Source: Brachionus plicatilis
Taxonomy: Eukaryota; Rotifera; Eurotatoria; Ploima; Brachionidae
DNA: 64,000 nt
Direction of reading: 5' to 3'
Assembly: GCA_010279815.1 (NCBI GenBank)
Contig: QEOQ01000165.1
Coordinates: forward strand, 439,498 to 503,497
Of the stretch, positions 1 through 12,854 are shown piece by piece. Made by a program: the position numbers and the translations under genes. How positions within the stretch are numbered: position 1 is the first letter of the stretch; every line of letters starts with the position of its first letter. The notes under the pieces were generated by a model that was not told the DNA's origin, made no database searches, and saw nothing but the letters and a program-made list of their open reading frames with translations.

Positions 1-1419
1 ATTTTTTTAATTTTTAATTTTAGATGCGATAAACCAGTAAATAACTTGTCGATTTCACATAACGATCTTTCTCAAGCAAACAATGTTTAAAATGGCTGTG
101 TATGCTGATGTTGGATGAATGTTTTTTATTTTATTTAATTTTTTTCATATTTAAATTCCATTCAAATTGATCAACTTCCATTTTTTATATATTTTTTTTT
201 TACATCTAATTCTAGCTCTTTTATGATAGATTTTGGAGATTTAATCCTTTTTAATGAGAATAATTTCAGAATAGACTTATGAATGATATTTTAGATTTTT
301 TTTTTAAGTATTAAGATTTTTTTCTCTATTTAAAAACAAAAATTTTTTCTTAAAATTATTTTCTTTTTTTTTTCCAAAATCAAGATTCTTTTTTTCCAAA
401 ACCGATTCCAGGTTTTTTCAATTCTTTATGAATGTAAACGAATCTTGATATGTTTTAGGATGAATTTTCTTAATTTTTTTTTTTATAAAAATATTAATAA
501 ATTTTTAAAGTTGAATTTGAAAAAAAGAAGAATTTTTTAATTCTTATTTATTTAAATTATATCCAAATGCGAATTATTTCTTTTTGATTCAATCAAAATT
601 TTGAATAAATTTAAAAAAAAATTATTTTCTTTTTAATATCTCCATTAGCCTCCTGTTCAAATCAATTTATTTGCTGACAAATTAATCATTGTACCTCAAA
701 TAAAATAAATACTGACCAAAAAGCACAATTATAAAGTATTTAAATTTGAAGGAGATTATTTATTCCATAAATTGATGAATATTCTTTTTATTGGAAAATT
801 GAAAAATTGAATTGATAGATACAATTTTTTTGTTAATAATAATAATTCTTTATTACTTGAAAATGTAAAAAAAAAAATTTTAAAGAAAAATTTTTTTTAA
901 AAAAACAGATTCGGGTCAGCTCAGAATGGATCAAAGTCCTTCTTTTCAGCCCAATGTAAATAATATTTTTTAAAAAAAATTAATTTTTTTGTTAACTCGT
1001 AAAAAATTGGCAAATTGAAGTTTGAGATCAAAATCAAAAGGTCTAAATATAAATTTGTTTTTTTTTAATAAAAGAGAAAAAATAACTTTTTTTTCATATG
1101 AAATTACTTGACATGTTATGTCTAGTTTATTTTCACATATAAAATTTTAAATTCTGAATAATTTTAAGATATCATATTCATATAAACTAGTTGTCCCAAA
1201 GGGTATGACAGATTTTATATCATTAAAAAATCTTAAATAAAAATTTACGTTCTTAAAACTCATATTTAAACAATTTCAACGAAAAAAAAATTATATTTAA
1301 ATTAATTTTAATAATAAGATACTAGATAATAAATTTAGAGTTGAATTATTTTTCAGGATTTTTAAAAATCAAAAATAAGAATATCAAATAAACTATCAAA
1401 ATACAAATAAACACAAAAT
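1..1419. other. AT-rich intergenic DNA
   Basis: I see no gene here. The stretch is made of poly-T and poly-A tracts and low-complexity AT sequence with stops in all frames. Confidence 0.6.
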
Positions 1420-2260
1420 AAACTATCGTCGATTAAAGCGTATGGCTTTGATGATCTGACACTAAAATAGATTGAAGCTTTCTTGAAAAATAGAAGACAA
1501 CGAGTTGTTCAAGGCGAAATTTTCTCTGATTGGGTTGAGATTTTTAGCGGTGTACCACAAGGGTCAGTGATTGATCCACTATTGTTCGTTTTGTTATCAA
1601 TGATCTTCCAAAAGAAAAAGAGAATGTTATAAAATGTATGCAGATAATACTAGGATATTCTCGCTTACGGTATCAGAAATAAGCTCAGCGAAACTACAAT
1701 CAGATTTAGATTTTATTTTCAAACGGACTCAAGATTGGCTTCTTCTCTTCAACACATCAAAATGTGTGGTTATGCATTCTGGTCATAAAAACAAAGAATT
1801 TATTAAATTTCCTTATTTTATTAATGGTAAGCAGTAAACAACGTCATAAACCGAAAAAGATCTTGGAGTTACTTTCAATACAAATCTGAAATGGAAAAAT
1901 CAAGTGATATAGGCTACAAACAAAGCAAATCAAATGCTAGGTTGCATCAGGAAATCATTTGCTCGTTTTGATTGTTAGTTATTTAGATCCCTTTATTTAA
2001 CTTTTGTTCGTCCTCTTTTGGAACTTAAGTTGCTTATGTGGTGTCCAATTTTTAAGTATGACTGTCAGAATGTTGAAAGAATTTAACGCAGAGCTACGAA
2101 ATTTTAAATTAGAAATTAGAAACAAACCGTATGGAAGCAGATTGAAGGCTTTGAACATTCCAAATCTGGTGGAAAAAAGAAATAGAGGTGATCTAATTCA
2201 ATTAAACAAGTTCATGCATGGAATAGATGCGGAATCCCTGAAGTGTTAGAGCGCCCAAGT
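1420..2260 (+). pseudogene. Decayed LINE reverse transcriptase fragment
   Basis: The three forward frames together carry a broken jockey/CR1-like reverse transcriptase. In order I can read an RQRVV segment, the conserved SGVPQGSV motif near 1540-1570, a YADNT box near 1634 (the YADD catalytic motif with the second Asp changed), EKDLGV and FVRPLLE. The C-terminal region follows to about 2249. Several stops and frameshifts separate these pieces, and the endonuclease part is absent, so it cannot be active. It differs from the two better preserved LINE copies at 9.6 and 28.8 kb and belongs to another subfamily. What is seen is the motif order; the clade name is an inference. Confidence 0.85.
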
Positions 2261-2836
2261 GGAAAAACTAAATCAAGATACTAACGATTTCTAAGGAAAT
2301 CCAAATTAAACATATTTTCACACGCAAACATGGTAAGTTTTTTTTTTAACTTGGTCATATTTGCTTGGTTAAATTTTTGCTCAATTTTCTAATCACTCTT
2401 GTTTCTCAAATATTTTTAAATGCTCAATAATTGATTCAAATAATGGCCATTTAGAGCCAACATTTTTTTATAAATTTATTTTTCAATAACGCCATAAAAA
2501 AGCTTTATTTAATAAACATTTAAAATAGAACTCTTTTTGAATTTTTAAAATTTTTTAATTTTAGAGAGATAAATTTTCTTAAATTTTCTAGGTCATGAAC
2601 CAGTTTACCCACTCTTATTACTTACAAAATACTAGAATCTTATTTAATTGTAACTATTAGCTATAATAAACTATGTAATTTTAATTTAAAAAGGAATAAT
2701 TGAACTGACAAAAAAAATTATAATGTTTAATATTTATATGTTGTTTATTCATTTGTTTTTTTTTACTTAAAACTGATTGAATTTAAAAACAAATAGTATG
2801 TTTTTTTCAAAATTTATTATAAGTGAAAAATAATTT

Positions 2837-5800
2837 TTAATCTCTTCTTATCAAAATTTTCAAATTACGTTCACATTTTTTCTTTTGTAAAAGGGCAATT
2901 AAATCATCATATGATAAGTTTTCTGCATTTGTTCCTGACACTTCAACAATTAAATCATTGTCTTTCAAATTGCTGATGGCAGCTGACGAGCCAGGAACTA
3001 CATCTGTCACTCTAAAAATACCTGGATTTGATTTCAAAGACGCTACTGAAAAGCCAAGATTTTCTTCATAGACATCGAATTCACATAAATGCAAATTCAT
3101 TTTTTTAATTTTTTTCTTATCGTAATAAAATAATGTATTTTCGTTTGTAGCCAAATTTTGACTCAATTTTTTTCCATCACTCTTCAACTTCAAATATGCT
3201 TGTTTACTGATTGCTAAAATTTCCACACTTCCATTTTTCTTTGATTGTAAAATCATGCTTTTTACTTTTTCGAATTCAGATCTACGTATATTCTTTTTGT
3301 CTATTTCAACAATTACATCACTTGCCCGTAGATTAGCGGCGTAAGCAGGTGAATCTGTTTCTACAGTAAATATGGTGAATTTTGGCTCTATTTCAGGATT
3401 AAGAGTAAACCCAAATCCCTCTGGATATTCAGGATTCAAACTAACGACACATCGTTTGAATATTTTATTTTCATCATCATCATTTTTAACTTGAAAAAAT
3501 TCTTAAAATTTGATTTTGTAAAACCCAGTACGAAAGAACAGAGCAAAATGAATGAATAAATTCTAATAATTTTTTAGAAATTTACCAGAATTTGTAAATA
3601 ATGTAACTATGAATGTAGACACCATGCTGCAGAACTACAGAATCTACAGTTCTACAACTATGTTTGTTTTAAAAAATATTTATTTTTAAAAATAACTTTT
3701 TTTCTGCTTTGTGAAGTTAAATTATTTACACTAATTTACTAAAAATAAGCATTTTTGTAATACATATTTACATTAAATTTCCTAAAACAAAATTAATTTT
3801 TTATTATTTTTTTTCATTAAATTAGAATTTCTTGGAATTTTTATTTTAAAAGAAATTTACATAAAATTTCTTAATTTTAAGTAATATAATTTATCTTTAA
3901 TTCCTAGAAAATATGCAAATTTGGTAAAAAATAAAAATTCAAAAAATTCAATATTTTTGAATGAATTCCTGAAAAAAAATTTCTTTTTTTAAAGAAATTT
4001 ATGTAAATTTGTTAATATAAAATGGCAATTTATGGTAAATTAATTTTTTAATAATTTATTTTTTAATGGATCATTTCAAAGTTATAATTTTTTTAGCTTT
4101 ATTCTCTAATTCGCTATTCCAACTCTTTAAGCTTAAATTAAACTTTTTTACATCCAAAAAACACCATCTCAGGCAATTATCAGACCAAACTTTTATAAAA
4201 TCAAAAAAATATTCTTAATAAATTTTCTAGTAATAAAGAATTTAACTTTCTGAAAAAAATTATTATATTCATTTAATTAGGGAAAATTATATAAATATCT
4301 TAACTAAAATCTTGACTAAAAATTAAACATTTAGCAATATTCAGTTCGTTAAAATTTATCTTGCTTTAATAATTTTCGGTCGAACATAAAAAAAACATAA
4401 ATGTAAAAAGGAAAAATAAATTTAATTTTCGATTTTTTACACTTTTTTTGACTAATTTACTTTAAATTAGTATAAATCAACAATTGGAAATACTTATTAA
4501 TATTATTATTTATTCATAAAATTACGCCTGACTAGGCGATGTTAAAAATAAAATAAAATTAAATACAAAGGAAAGAAGTTTTGTTTGTTTTCCTTTTGGA
4601 AAGGAAAAAGGAAAATTGGAAATACAAAGAATATGTGGCAAATATTCCCGCGGTATTGACCAATATTTTTTTAATAATTCTTGTAGGTCTTTTCATTCTG
4701 ATTAAGAATATTGATTTATTTTTGGTTTGACATGTTCTGCTGAGTCTCTACAGACGTTCAAAATGATTTTAATGGATAATTTTACTGTAGGAATACTTTA
4801 AGTAAATAAAATAATAACTTGATTTTTTTTTCACCTAGTAAAAGAATGCATAAAATTGGTCTCAAAATTCAAAAACAATATTGTTTTTATCGATTTGTTG
4901 AATAGTTTTTTGGAAAAATTGAAAAAACTTAAAAAATTTGTATTTGAGGCTTCAAACCCTCTGAGTGATGTTTAAAAAAATTTGTAAGGAAAAAAAAATT
5001 TTAGTCAAAATTTGTATCATTAAAAATTTGTATCAGTAAAATTTTGAACAATCGTAGCATGTGAGACCAAAAATTAATAAATATACTTAATCGGAAATTT
5101 AATACCCACAAGAATAGTTAAAAAAATATTGATGAATACCGCGGCCATTTACGATAAATTTCAGAAAATTTACTTTTTTTCCTATTGTAATTATACGTAA
5201 ATTCTGGTAAAAACAAAAAAATCGTTGCAGCCCTTGTTTAGAAAAATATTATTAGATTTTTCATCACCACTATGCCTAAATAATAATTTGAATTGATTTT
5301 TAAGCTTACCTTCTGTTTTTTTTTCCTTTTCACCTAGTAATGTAGCATCATTCATTTTATCCTCAACTCGGAGTAATAAATCTTTTTTGTCTTTTATAAA
5401 ATTGGCAATTTCTTTATTTGTTTTTCCCCTGAAATCAACACCATTTACTTCCACTAAGCGTTGATTTTCTTTCAGTCCAGCTCTATAAGCAGGTGAATCT
5501 GAATCTATTGAGCTTATGATGCCATTCAAACCAAGTTTGATTCCTAGAGATTGATGACTCGAATCTTTTTTAACACTGAAAGTAACTAAATTATTTTTTT
5601 GGGACTTAAAAGATGATAAGTCAGAACTAATTAAATTGATGTCATCTGAGGACAGATTATTGATCTTTTTTTTACCAAAATCAGCATTCACTAACGATGA
5701 AGTTTTGTTCATAATTTCAGGCTGATTTTCGCTTGAATGTGATTTAGGTCTTAATACTTCTATTTCTAGGAATCTTTTCTTGCATTCACTTTGAAGAATA

Positions 5801-6825
5801 TTTAAGAGTTTAAAATAATCAATGTCAGCCACATTTTCTTGATTAATTTTAATTATTAAATCATTTGATTTTAGACCAGCTTTTTCTGATGGAGAATTAG
5901 GCTCCACCATTGCTACCATTTGCGGACCGAATTCATTCGATTTCAACGAAAAGCCATAGCCATCATAATTTTCGATACGAGCTAAATTGAAAATTTCTGT
6001 TTTTTGCTCTTCATCTAAAATTTTAATAAATTTTTTAATCAAAATTTTTTAAATCATCTTACAATATAAACTTTTTTTTGAATCAGAACATTCCGGTTTT
6101 TTCTTTTTTTTATTTTTTGTCTTTGCTATGCGGTAATATTCGTCCAAATCGGATATTACAACTAAATCAATTTGTTTTCCTAATGATCTAAATATTTCAC
6201 TTGCTTGGTCATTTTCCATTTGGTAAATTTGATCACCATTAAGCTGCAAAATGCTGTCATTTTCTCTAAGACCAGCCTTGTAAGCCAAAAAATCCTGGTG
6301 AACATTCCTGGCTACATATCTCATTTCAGATTTTAAAAATTTTAATTCAAAGCCAATATTTTCATTTTTTCCTTTGCGAACAATCGAAATCAATCGCGGT
6401 TGCATAGGATCAATAGCTGGAGTGATCGGCTCAAAGGGTACACATTTTGATACTTCTAATTTCACAAATCCATTTTTGTATGAAAAGTTTATTTGACTGA
6501 TTATTTTTGCTAGGCGTTCCCCCACAACACTTTGGTCATTCACTTTTAGAATTAAATCATTAACATCAAGGCCTGATCTTTCAGAAGGCGAGTTTGGCTC
6601 GAGCTCTGAAATGACATTCATGCCGAGTTCATTTTTCTTTAAAATAAAACCAGGATTGCTGAAATTTGGACTGGAACGAATGCGGCATATCCGAATATTT
6701 TTCAAAGAGGCTTTAAATGTACAAAAAAGATAAGAAAAAAGATTCGATTAAATATTTTTAGATTATCAAAATAAAAATAATTCTTTTTTTATTTTAAACT
6801 TACTTGTAGAAAATTGGTCAGACAT
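2837..6825 (-). CDS. Six-PDZ scaffold protein, NHERF/PDZK1-like (4 exons)
   Basis: Spliced CDS: 6804-6825, 6063-6710, 5310-6014, 2837-3489, total 2028 bp, 675 aa. The start is the ATG at 6825 (MSDQFST). All junctions are GT-AG and all three introns are phase 1. The protein has six PDZ domains at roughly residues 10-100, 110-195, 228-315, 365-445, 470-555 and 585-672. Their carboxylate-binding loops read NPGF, NIGF, GYGF, SLGI, GFGF and NLGF. PDZ1, 3 and 5 have the PNSPSE-type helix start and a GYGF-style entry typical of NHERF proteins. Such proteins tether C-terminal tails of transporters and receptors under the plasma membrane. No ERM-binding tail is visible, so it is closer in layout to PDZK1. 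A possible AATAAA lies just past the stop (about 2813-2818). Intron 3 (1820 bp) holds a foldback element. Partner proteins are unknown. Confidence 0.88.
4648..5144. mobile_element. Foldback/MITE with CCGCGG ends
   Basis: Two imperfect inverted arms of about 75 bp face each other inside intron 3 of the PDZ gene. Both outer ends begin CCGCGGTATT and continue through a CAATATTTTTTTAA block and ATTCTTGT. The centre has no coding sequence. I could not see a convincing target duplication. It is a non-autonomous inverted-repeat element of unknown superfamily. Confidence 0.75.
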
Positions 6826-8689
6826 TTTACTGGAAGTTTTTAAACTATATCAAAGAAGATTTTCAAATGGTAACCTTTTTCTAATGATTTTTCTTTTTCA
6901 TTATTATCTATTAAAAGTATAGCTTTTAAAAATTATCTTTTAAAAATGATAACTATTCTTTAAAAATTATCACTTATGTTTAAATTTCTAATTTACCGAG
7001 AAAAAAATTAATAGGTTTATATCAATTTTTTTGTTAAAAAATTTATACTTATTTTTAACAGTTAAACAAAATTTTAAAATAAAAATAATAATTTCAAACA
7101 TAACTAAAACAAATTATCTTTAATTTAATTATCAGCAGTGATAATTTTATTTTTTTAATCAAAAATTAAAATTTAAAATATAACATCAAAAAAATAATTG
7201 AAGAGTTACTTGTTAAAATTTTGTATTTTTAAGTTTGTAATTAAGTTTTTGAAAAATTTTTTGAACACTAGAAACGTCGGCGATGTCAAAATGACTCAAT
7301 TTTTTAGATAATAAAATTACTGGGCAAGTGCTTAGCCTTAAAACTAAAAGATAATTGTGTTAAAAGTTAATTAAATGAACTAGAGAACCCATTTCTTTTT
7401 AAACGATGTGGAAAATGATTTGGGTTTTCAGAACATTTGTATTTGGAATCAAAATTTTTATTCTAAGTGAAAATTTTACTCTTATCTTTTCTACATCATA
7501 TAGAACTATGGGTAATGGCAAAACCTACCGTAATTCCTTGCAAATTAAACAAATTAATCCATAAAAAATATTTATTAACTTATTAACTCAATCATTTATC
7601 AGCAGAAACCTGTGAAGGAGTTTGCAAGGTAACGCTATTATCAACGAAATTTTACCTTCTAAAATTATAATGCCTGTTAAAAAATTTTTAATGTTTTTTG
7701 ATCGATATTTATAAAAAAAAAATTATAGGCTAGATATTCAAAAAAAAATATTAGTTTCAATTTTTTTTATTATAGCTTTGGATTATTTATAAAATTTAAT
7801 TAAAATAAAAAAATTAAATTTTTATTATTTTTTACTGAAAGATATAAAAATTCTAAAGATTTGATTTTTCATTTAAGAAAAAAAAATGTTTTTTTTAAGT
7901 CTAACTGAGTCAGATAAAATAACTTCTCATCATCAGAGTTATATTACTCAAGGCTTTTTAAAATTGAATTTTAAAACTGTATTTAAACTTTTTAAAATCT
8001 TTAATCGAACTTAATGGTTTGCTTAAGTCTTTCTTTATTAATTAAGTTTTAGATTTTTTAGCGATCAAATTCCGGATATAAACATTCCCAATAATATTAA
8101 TCCCTAAAAATTTTTATATTGTTTTAAGGAATTTATTTATTAGTTTTCTTACCGGGCTTAAGTTTTTTCAGAAAAAAATTGATAAAATCAAAAGGAATTA
8201 GCTATCTTTTTTCACACTTGGATTTCTTTAATAATAAGATAAGAAACGATTTTTGAATTTCAGTTATTTTTCAAGTTTATTTCCTTAACATATCAATAAT
8301 TTTTGCTTACTTTTAAATTCTGAATAAAATCAAAAATATCGCACATATTTAATAATTAATTAGAATACTGAATAGAATATCATAACTTAATTTCTTAAAA
8401 GAAAGCGAAATATATTTTAAATGCTTACAAACTACATCGATATAAAAAGCGGTTATTTTAAGTTAGTATCTTACTTCCTATCTTTTTCACACCATCTAAA
8501 CCCACTGGGTAAAGTTATATATTTAAAGAAAAAAATCACTAATATTTTAAATATTTTGATAAAGATAATTTTGTAAGCAAAGATATTGTTTCTAATTATT
8601 TTATGCTTTTTTTTAGCATTTAAGAACAATCAGTGAAAAAAATTGTGAATTTTCATCATCGCATTAGCTTTATCATTGTCTTTTTTTCA
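6826..8689. other. AT-rich intergenic DNA upstream of the PDZ gene
   Basis: This contains the promoter side of the minus-strand PDZ gene. I see no open frame with a recognisable protein, no RNA gene and no clear promoter motif in the AT-rich background. Confidence 0.55.
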
Positions 8690-8930
8690 AACATGATTCA
8701 GGTGTAATGCTCGATGTCTACCAAGGCAAATTTGATAAAACCTACCAGTCTTGAGCTCATTTTATGACTCGATATTGAGCCAGAAGAAATAAATCAACGT
8801 AAATCGAAGCCAAATACGGTAATTTACTACAAGCAAACAAAGTTTGGCTTTGATATGGATGAAAAATTACTAGATTATATTCAGTAACAGCTCCAACTAG
8901 ACGCTGGCCTCTCCAAGTTTTTTAAAAAGT
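8690..8930 (+). pseudogene. piggyBac transposase relic
   Basis: The forward frames carry a short, broken stretch that resembles the core of piggyBac (PGBD) transposases. A DVYQGK block near 8715-8735 is followed at 8885-8920 by YSVTAPTRRWPLQVF. The family has a comparable RRWP-xx-VF block just before its last catalytic region. Stops interrupt the piece, and no TTAA-flanked termini are visible around it. It is a fossil fragment; the family call rests on two short motifs in the expected order. Confidence 0.6.
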
Positions 8931-9620
8931 TTTAAAAAATTTAAGTTTTTTTAAGTAAAGTAAAATCTTTTGAATTTTTCTTGTATCAACACGGTAAACA
9001 TTCATAAAAGAGAAAAATTTTAGAGAATTTTTTATTTTGGAAAAAAAAAAATTTTAAAAATTAGTAGTCAATATTATATCGAATAAATTTTTTAGAGAAA
9101 AAAAATGATAATTACCAACCATTACCTTGGATAGAGTTGTTTTATTAAAAAAATTATTTTCAATATTTTGAAAAAATAATTTTTTACTGTTTTATCCCAA
9201 TTTTTCACAAGATTTGACCAAAAATATTATCACACTTTCTATAATATCTCGGATCTTTTTACTCGAACCTTTAAAAAATTCCAAGCTATAAATTCTTAAA
9301 AGTGTTATCGATTGACCAAATGGAATTTTGAAAAAAGAAAAAGCTGTAAATATAACGATTAGTTTAAAGTATGTTGCAAAAATTTAGAAATTAACTATTT
9401 TATTGTTCTTAATTTTTTTATTTATTGTATTTGAAAAAAAATTGAGTGCAAAAAACAATTAAAAAACACCGGTTTGTAGAATTTTTTATTCTTTACAATT
9501 TGATATATGACACTCGGCATAGAAATATAATCAACTTTTAAATAATTTAAATGAAAAATCTCCCTATAAAAATTAGTTTTGTTTTTGTAGTTAGGAGGAG
9601 GTTGATAGATACTGATTAGA

Positions 9621-11190
9621 GTTGAGGTTTAGGTGGTAGTAGTGTTCGAGCGGGCAAGATGTATGTCGAGGCGGGCCTTGAAGCTGTAAAGGGTTGGAGC
9701 GTTAACTGTCGAGGCCGCGAGGTTGTTCCAGGTAGATGCAACTCTGTTTATTAGGAAGTTTGTTCGCGCCGGGCAGTTGGATAATTGGACAAAAAGGCTT
9801 ATTTTGTGACCCCTGATTGCGTTGGCTGGGCCGTGGCAGGCGATGGATGACATAAGTTTGGTTGAGGCTAGCCAGTTGACGTCAAGTAGTCCATTTGCGA
9901 TCTTGTAGTGGGAGATGAGGTCACCCCTTGATCTGCGTGATTCGAGGGTGGTTACGTTCAGGATGGCGAGCCTGTCTTGGTAACTGCGGTCTCTGATGCG
10001 ACCTACTTGTTTGGTTGCTCTCCTTTGAATGTTTTCGATGATCCTTACATCTGCTCGTCTATGGGGATTCCATACTGAGGTGGCATATTCGAGGTGAGGT
10101 CGGACAAAAGCAGTGTAGAGGGAATTGAAAGATTGAAGATTCCAGGCATGGAAGGCCTGGCGGAGTTGTCCAAGAATGGAGTTGGCTCTGGCCGCCGAGT
10201 GTTGGCAGTGGGTTCTCCATTTCAGGTCACTAGGGAAATATACGCCGAGGTCCTTTTCCGTTTTGATCTCTTCAAGTGTCAGTCTGGAATCGGTTTCAGC
10301 TGATATCATGGTGAGCTTGGAAGAAGTGTAAAAGTGATTAGTTTTATTTTTAAAACCATGAATTTACATTTCTAGACGTTGAAACTCATGTGTGTGGTGT
10401 TAGCCCAGGTCGCGAGCAGGTCTATATCGGACTGTAGTTGGGCAGTATCGAGGCCGTTCTTGATGGTGGCAATGATCTTGGTGTCATCGGCAAAGAGCTT
10501 GCAGTGGTGGTGTACTCCGTTTGGCATATCGTTGATGAACAGGGTGAATAGTAGAGGACCAAGAACGGATCCCTGAGGTACACCACTTGTGACCTGGCAC
10601 CAATCTGAAGAGTTGGAGCCGATTACTACTCGTTATTTTCAGTCGGAAAGGAAATCGGAGAGCCAGTCGAGGAGGAGGCCGTCGAAACCGTATGACTTTA
10701 GCTTGGACAGTAGTGCTGAGTGGGACACTTTATCGAAGGCTTTGGCAAAATCGAGGAAGACTTTGATCGAGGTGAATCCACGGCTGGAAGCTTCGGTTAT
10801 GATATCGAGGGTTTCCAACAGGTTCGACTCACATGACTTTTTGTATACGAAGCCATGTTGTTGAGGAGTGATGAGCTAGTTAATGATGAGGTGATCCATT
10901 ATCGTTCCATTATCTTGCATGGCACCGCAGTGAGGGATATTGGTCTGTAGTTGACTGGGTTGGTTCTGGTACCTTTCTTGAAGATGGGGGTAACATTCGC
11001 TTCATTCCAGTAGGTGGGGAGCTTCCCGGATTTAAAGGATTGGCAGAAGATTAAGGAGAAAGCTTCAGCAAGGGCGTCGGCGCATTTACGTAAAACGTAG
11101 GGATTAAGTTTGTCAGAACATTGAGACTTGTATTTATTGAATTTGTTAAAAATAAGTCTAACTTTGTTCGATGAGAAAGACTCCATGGCA
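9621..11190 (-). pseudogene. LINE copy A: jockey/CR1-like reverse transcriptase, defective
   Basis: Read on the minus strand, this is a reverse transcriptase domain without an endonuclease. It starts at MESFSSNK (ATG at 11187) and runs through the SDKLNP finger, ANVTPIFKK, NYRPISL, the SGVPQGSV motif, the FADDTK catalytic box and EKDLGV to RPHLEYA, stopping at HLARSN near 9629. Lesions: a TGA at 10639-10641, an 18-bp deletion near 10900 relative to copy B, and a stop near 10370. It is clearly GC-richer than its surroundings. Copy B (28.6-30.4 kb) is nearly identical, so both arrived recently. Unlike copy B it lacks the 3' UTR and tail, ending about 5 bp after the stop codon. Confidence 0.92.
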
Positions 11191-11384
11191 ATTCTCAAAA
11201 AAATTCAATAGCAAATTAAGTAATTCATTAATTACAATAATAAATTACAATTATTTTGTCTTTTAACTTTTTCGAGATTTTAATATTCAAGATTTATTTT
11301 TTCGGGATAAAAAAAAATTCTGATTCGAGATTTTTTTTTCGATATTATTACCTGTCGAGATTTTTATCTTTCGAGATTAGGTCA

Positions 11385-11630
11385 CACGCTGGTGAAATTG
11401 AGTACAAAATGATATAAAGAACAGAAAAAAATGTTAAAAAAATTGAACAACTTTTTTTCTTAAGTTTTAAACTTAATTCTGTAAATGCAACATAATGCAA
11501 CATTCAAAGTTGCATCAGCTATCAAGGTCTGCTAAATTTGCAGAATTAATTTTAAACTTTTAAAAAAAAGTTTTTTAATTTTTTATACACTTTGTTTTGT
11601 TCTTTTGTACTAAACTTCACAAAACACATT
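11385..11630. mobile_element. Foldback/MITE with about 95-bp arms
   Basis: The left arm from GTGAAATTGAGTACAAAA reappears inverted at the right end as TTTTGTACTAAACTTCAC. The arms can be followed inward to an ATTCTG block on both sides. Only about 40 bp separate them. No coding sequence lies inside. The outer GTGAA..GTACAAA motif resembles arms found at 58.0-58.3 kb, so they may be distant relatives. Confidence 0.65.
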
Positions 11631-11924
11631 CACAATGCCCAAAATAAATTCAGTTTATTTTTTTTTAAAGTAATATCTTTTTCTATACGAAATACACCAT
11701 ACATGTTTTCGCATGCAAATTTGCTTTTCAGTTATTTTACAAGATAATGAAAGAAAGCACTTTGTGCTGATTAACAAAAATGCATCTGGCTTAGACAAAT
11801 TTTGTTCACAAGAGTAAAATTCAGAGTTTGTTACAAAGTAAAAGATTAAAGGAAAAGCTAAGCTTTTTAAATCTATTTTTATTAAACTGAAAATTTTTTT
11901 ATAGATATATTTGAAATATCAATT

Positions 11925-12337
11925 TTATAAAAAAATTGAAAAACCAAGCATACATAAATTTATAACATTGAAGCTGAAACTAGCAGATATTGCTAAATTA
12001 CAGGCATCTGTGGTGCAGCAATATGTTCCGCCTCCGACTCCTAGAACTATTGGGGTATTTACTTCAACGCAAGAAGAAGCACATTTCTTTGTAGTTGTCT
12101 CTAATCCAGCAGCTACAGCATATATTTTCTTAAAAAAATAAATTTAATTAATTTTTCTTTATTTAATTTTTAAAAATAATTTTCATTGATTTTTAGTACT
12201 TGACAAAAAGTTTCTCCAGAACTGCAATCTTTCAAAGTGCCTATTCCCGAGCAATTTATGCAATCATAGCATTTTAATCCATTCAATGATGGAAAAAGAC
12301 TGGCCAACAGTGAGACACTAATAACAAATTTGAGCAT
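11925..12337 (-). CDS. Ly6/uPAR-type three-finger protein, GPI-anchor candidate (2 exons)
   Basis: Exons 12200-12337 and 11925-12128 join in phase 0 across a 71-bp GT-AG intron to give 113 aa. Residues 1-19 form a signal peptide (MLKFVISVSLLASLF...). The mature part starts LKCYDC and has ten cysteines, ending in the family hallmark YCCTTDACN. A hydrophobic C-terminal tail with no charged residue after it suggests removal for a GPI anchor. Ly6 proteins of this shape sit on the outer cell surface and modulate receptors or junctions; the partner here cannot be told. Exon 2 is open on the opposite strand too, but only this reading gives the cysteine frame. It lies alone between transposon relics. 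Confidence 0.88.
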
Positions 12338-12854
12338 TTTTTCTCTTGATAATAAATTTAAATTTTTTTATTCAATTTATACTAAGCCATTGTTTAATTG
12401 TTGCCAAAGGAATCTTTAAAATCTATTCTGATAAGCCTTAGGTTCACAAAATATTTCTAAATCAAACACGCAAACAAGTTTAATATTCAAAAATCTCCCA
12501 ATTGTAAATGCATCAAAAAAGTATAATTTTTTTACCTTCTAAGTTATTCAGGCAAAAGCTTATTCAACAAGAAGGAATTTTGGTAGAAGTACTAATTTAA
12601 ACCGTTGCATGACATTAACCTGCTTTTTTTTTCTCATAGGTAAAAAATATAATGGGAAGTTTTGATGCCGGAATTGATTAAAAATTTTGGTCTAATTCCT
12701 TTCTATGCAGAATAAGATTAAAATCTGAACTAATTAAAAAAAACAAAACTTACGATAAATTTTCGGAGAGTCATGAACATTCTGACATTTTTAGTTTTTT
12801 TTTTTATGAACAATTATAATTTTAGTAAGTTGAATTAAATATTATTTAATTTCA

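Noticed and set aside
10094..10864. Forward open frames antisense to LINE copy A
   Set aside because: They mirror the minus-strand reverse transcriptase and recur identically opposite copy B (29267-30244).
11911..12141. Forward 76-codon frame
   Set aside because: It is antisense to Ly6 exon 2, whose cysteine pattern and splice fit make the minus strand the coding one.
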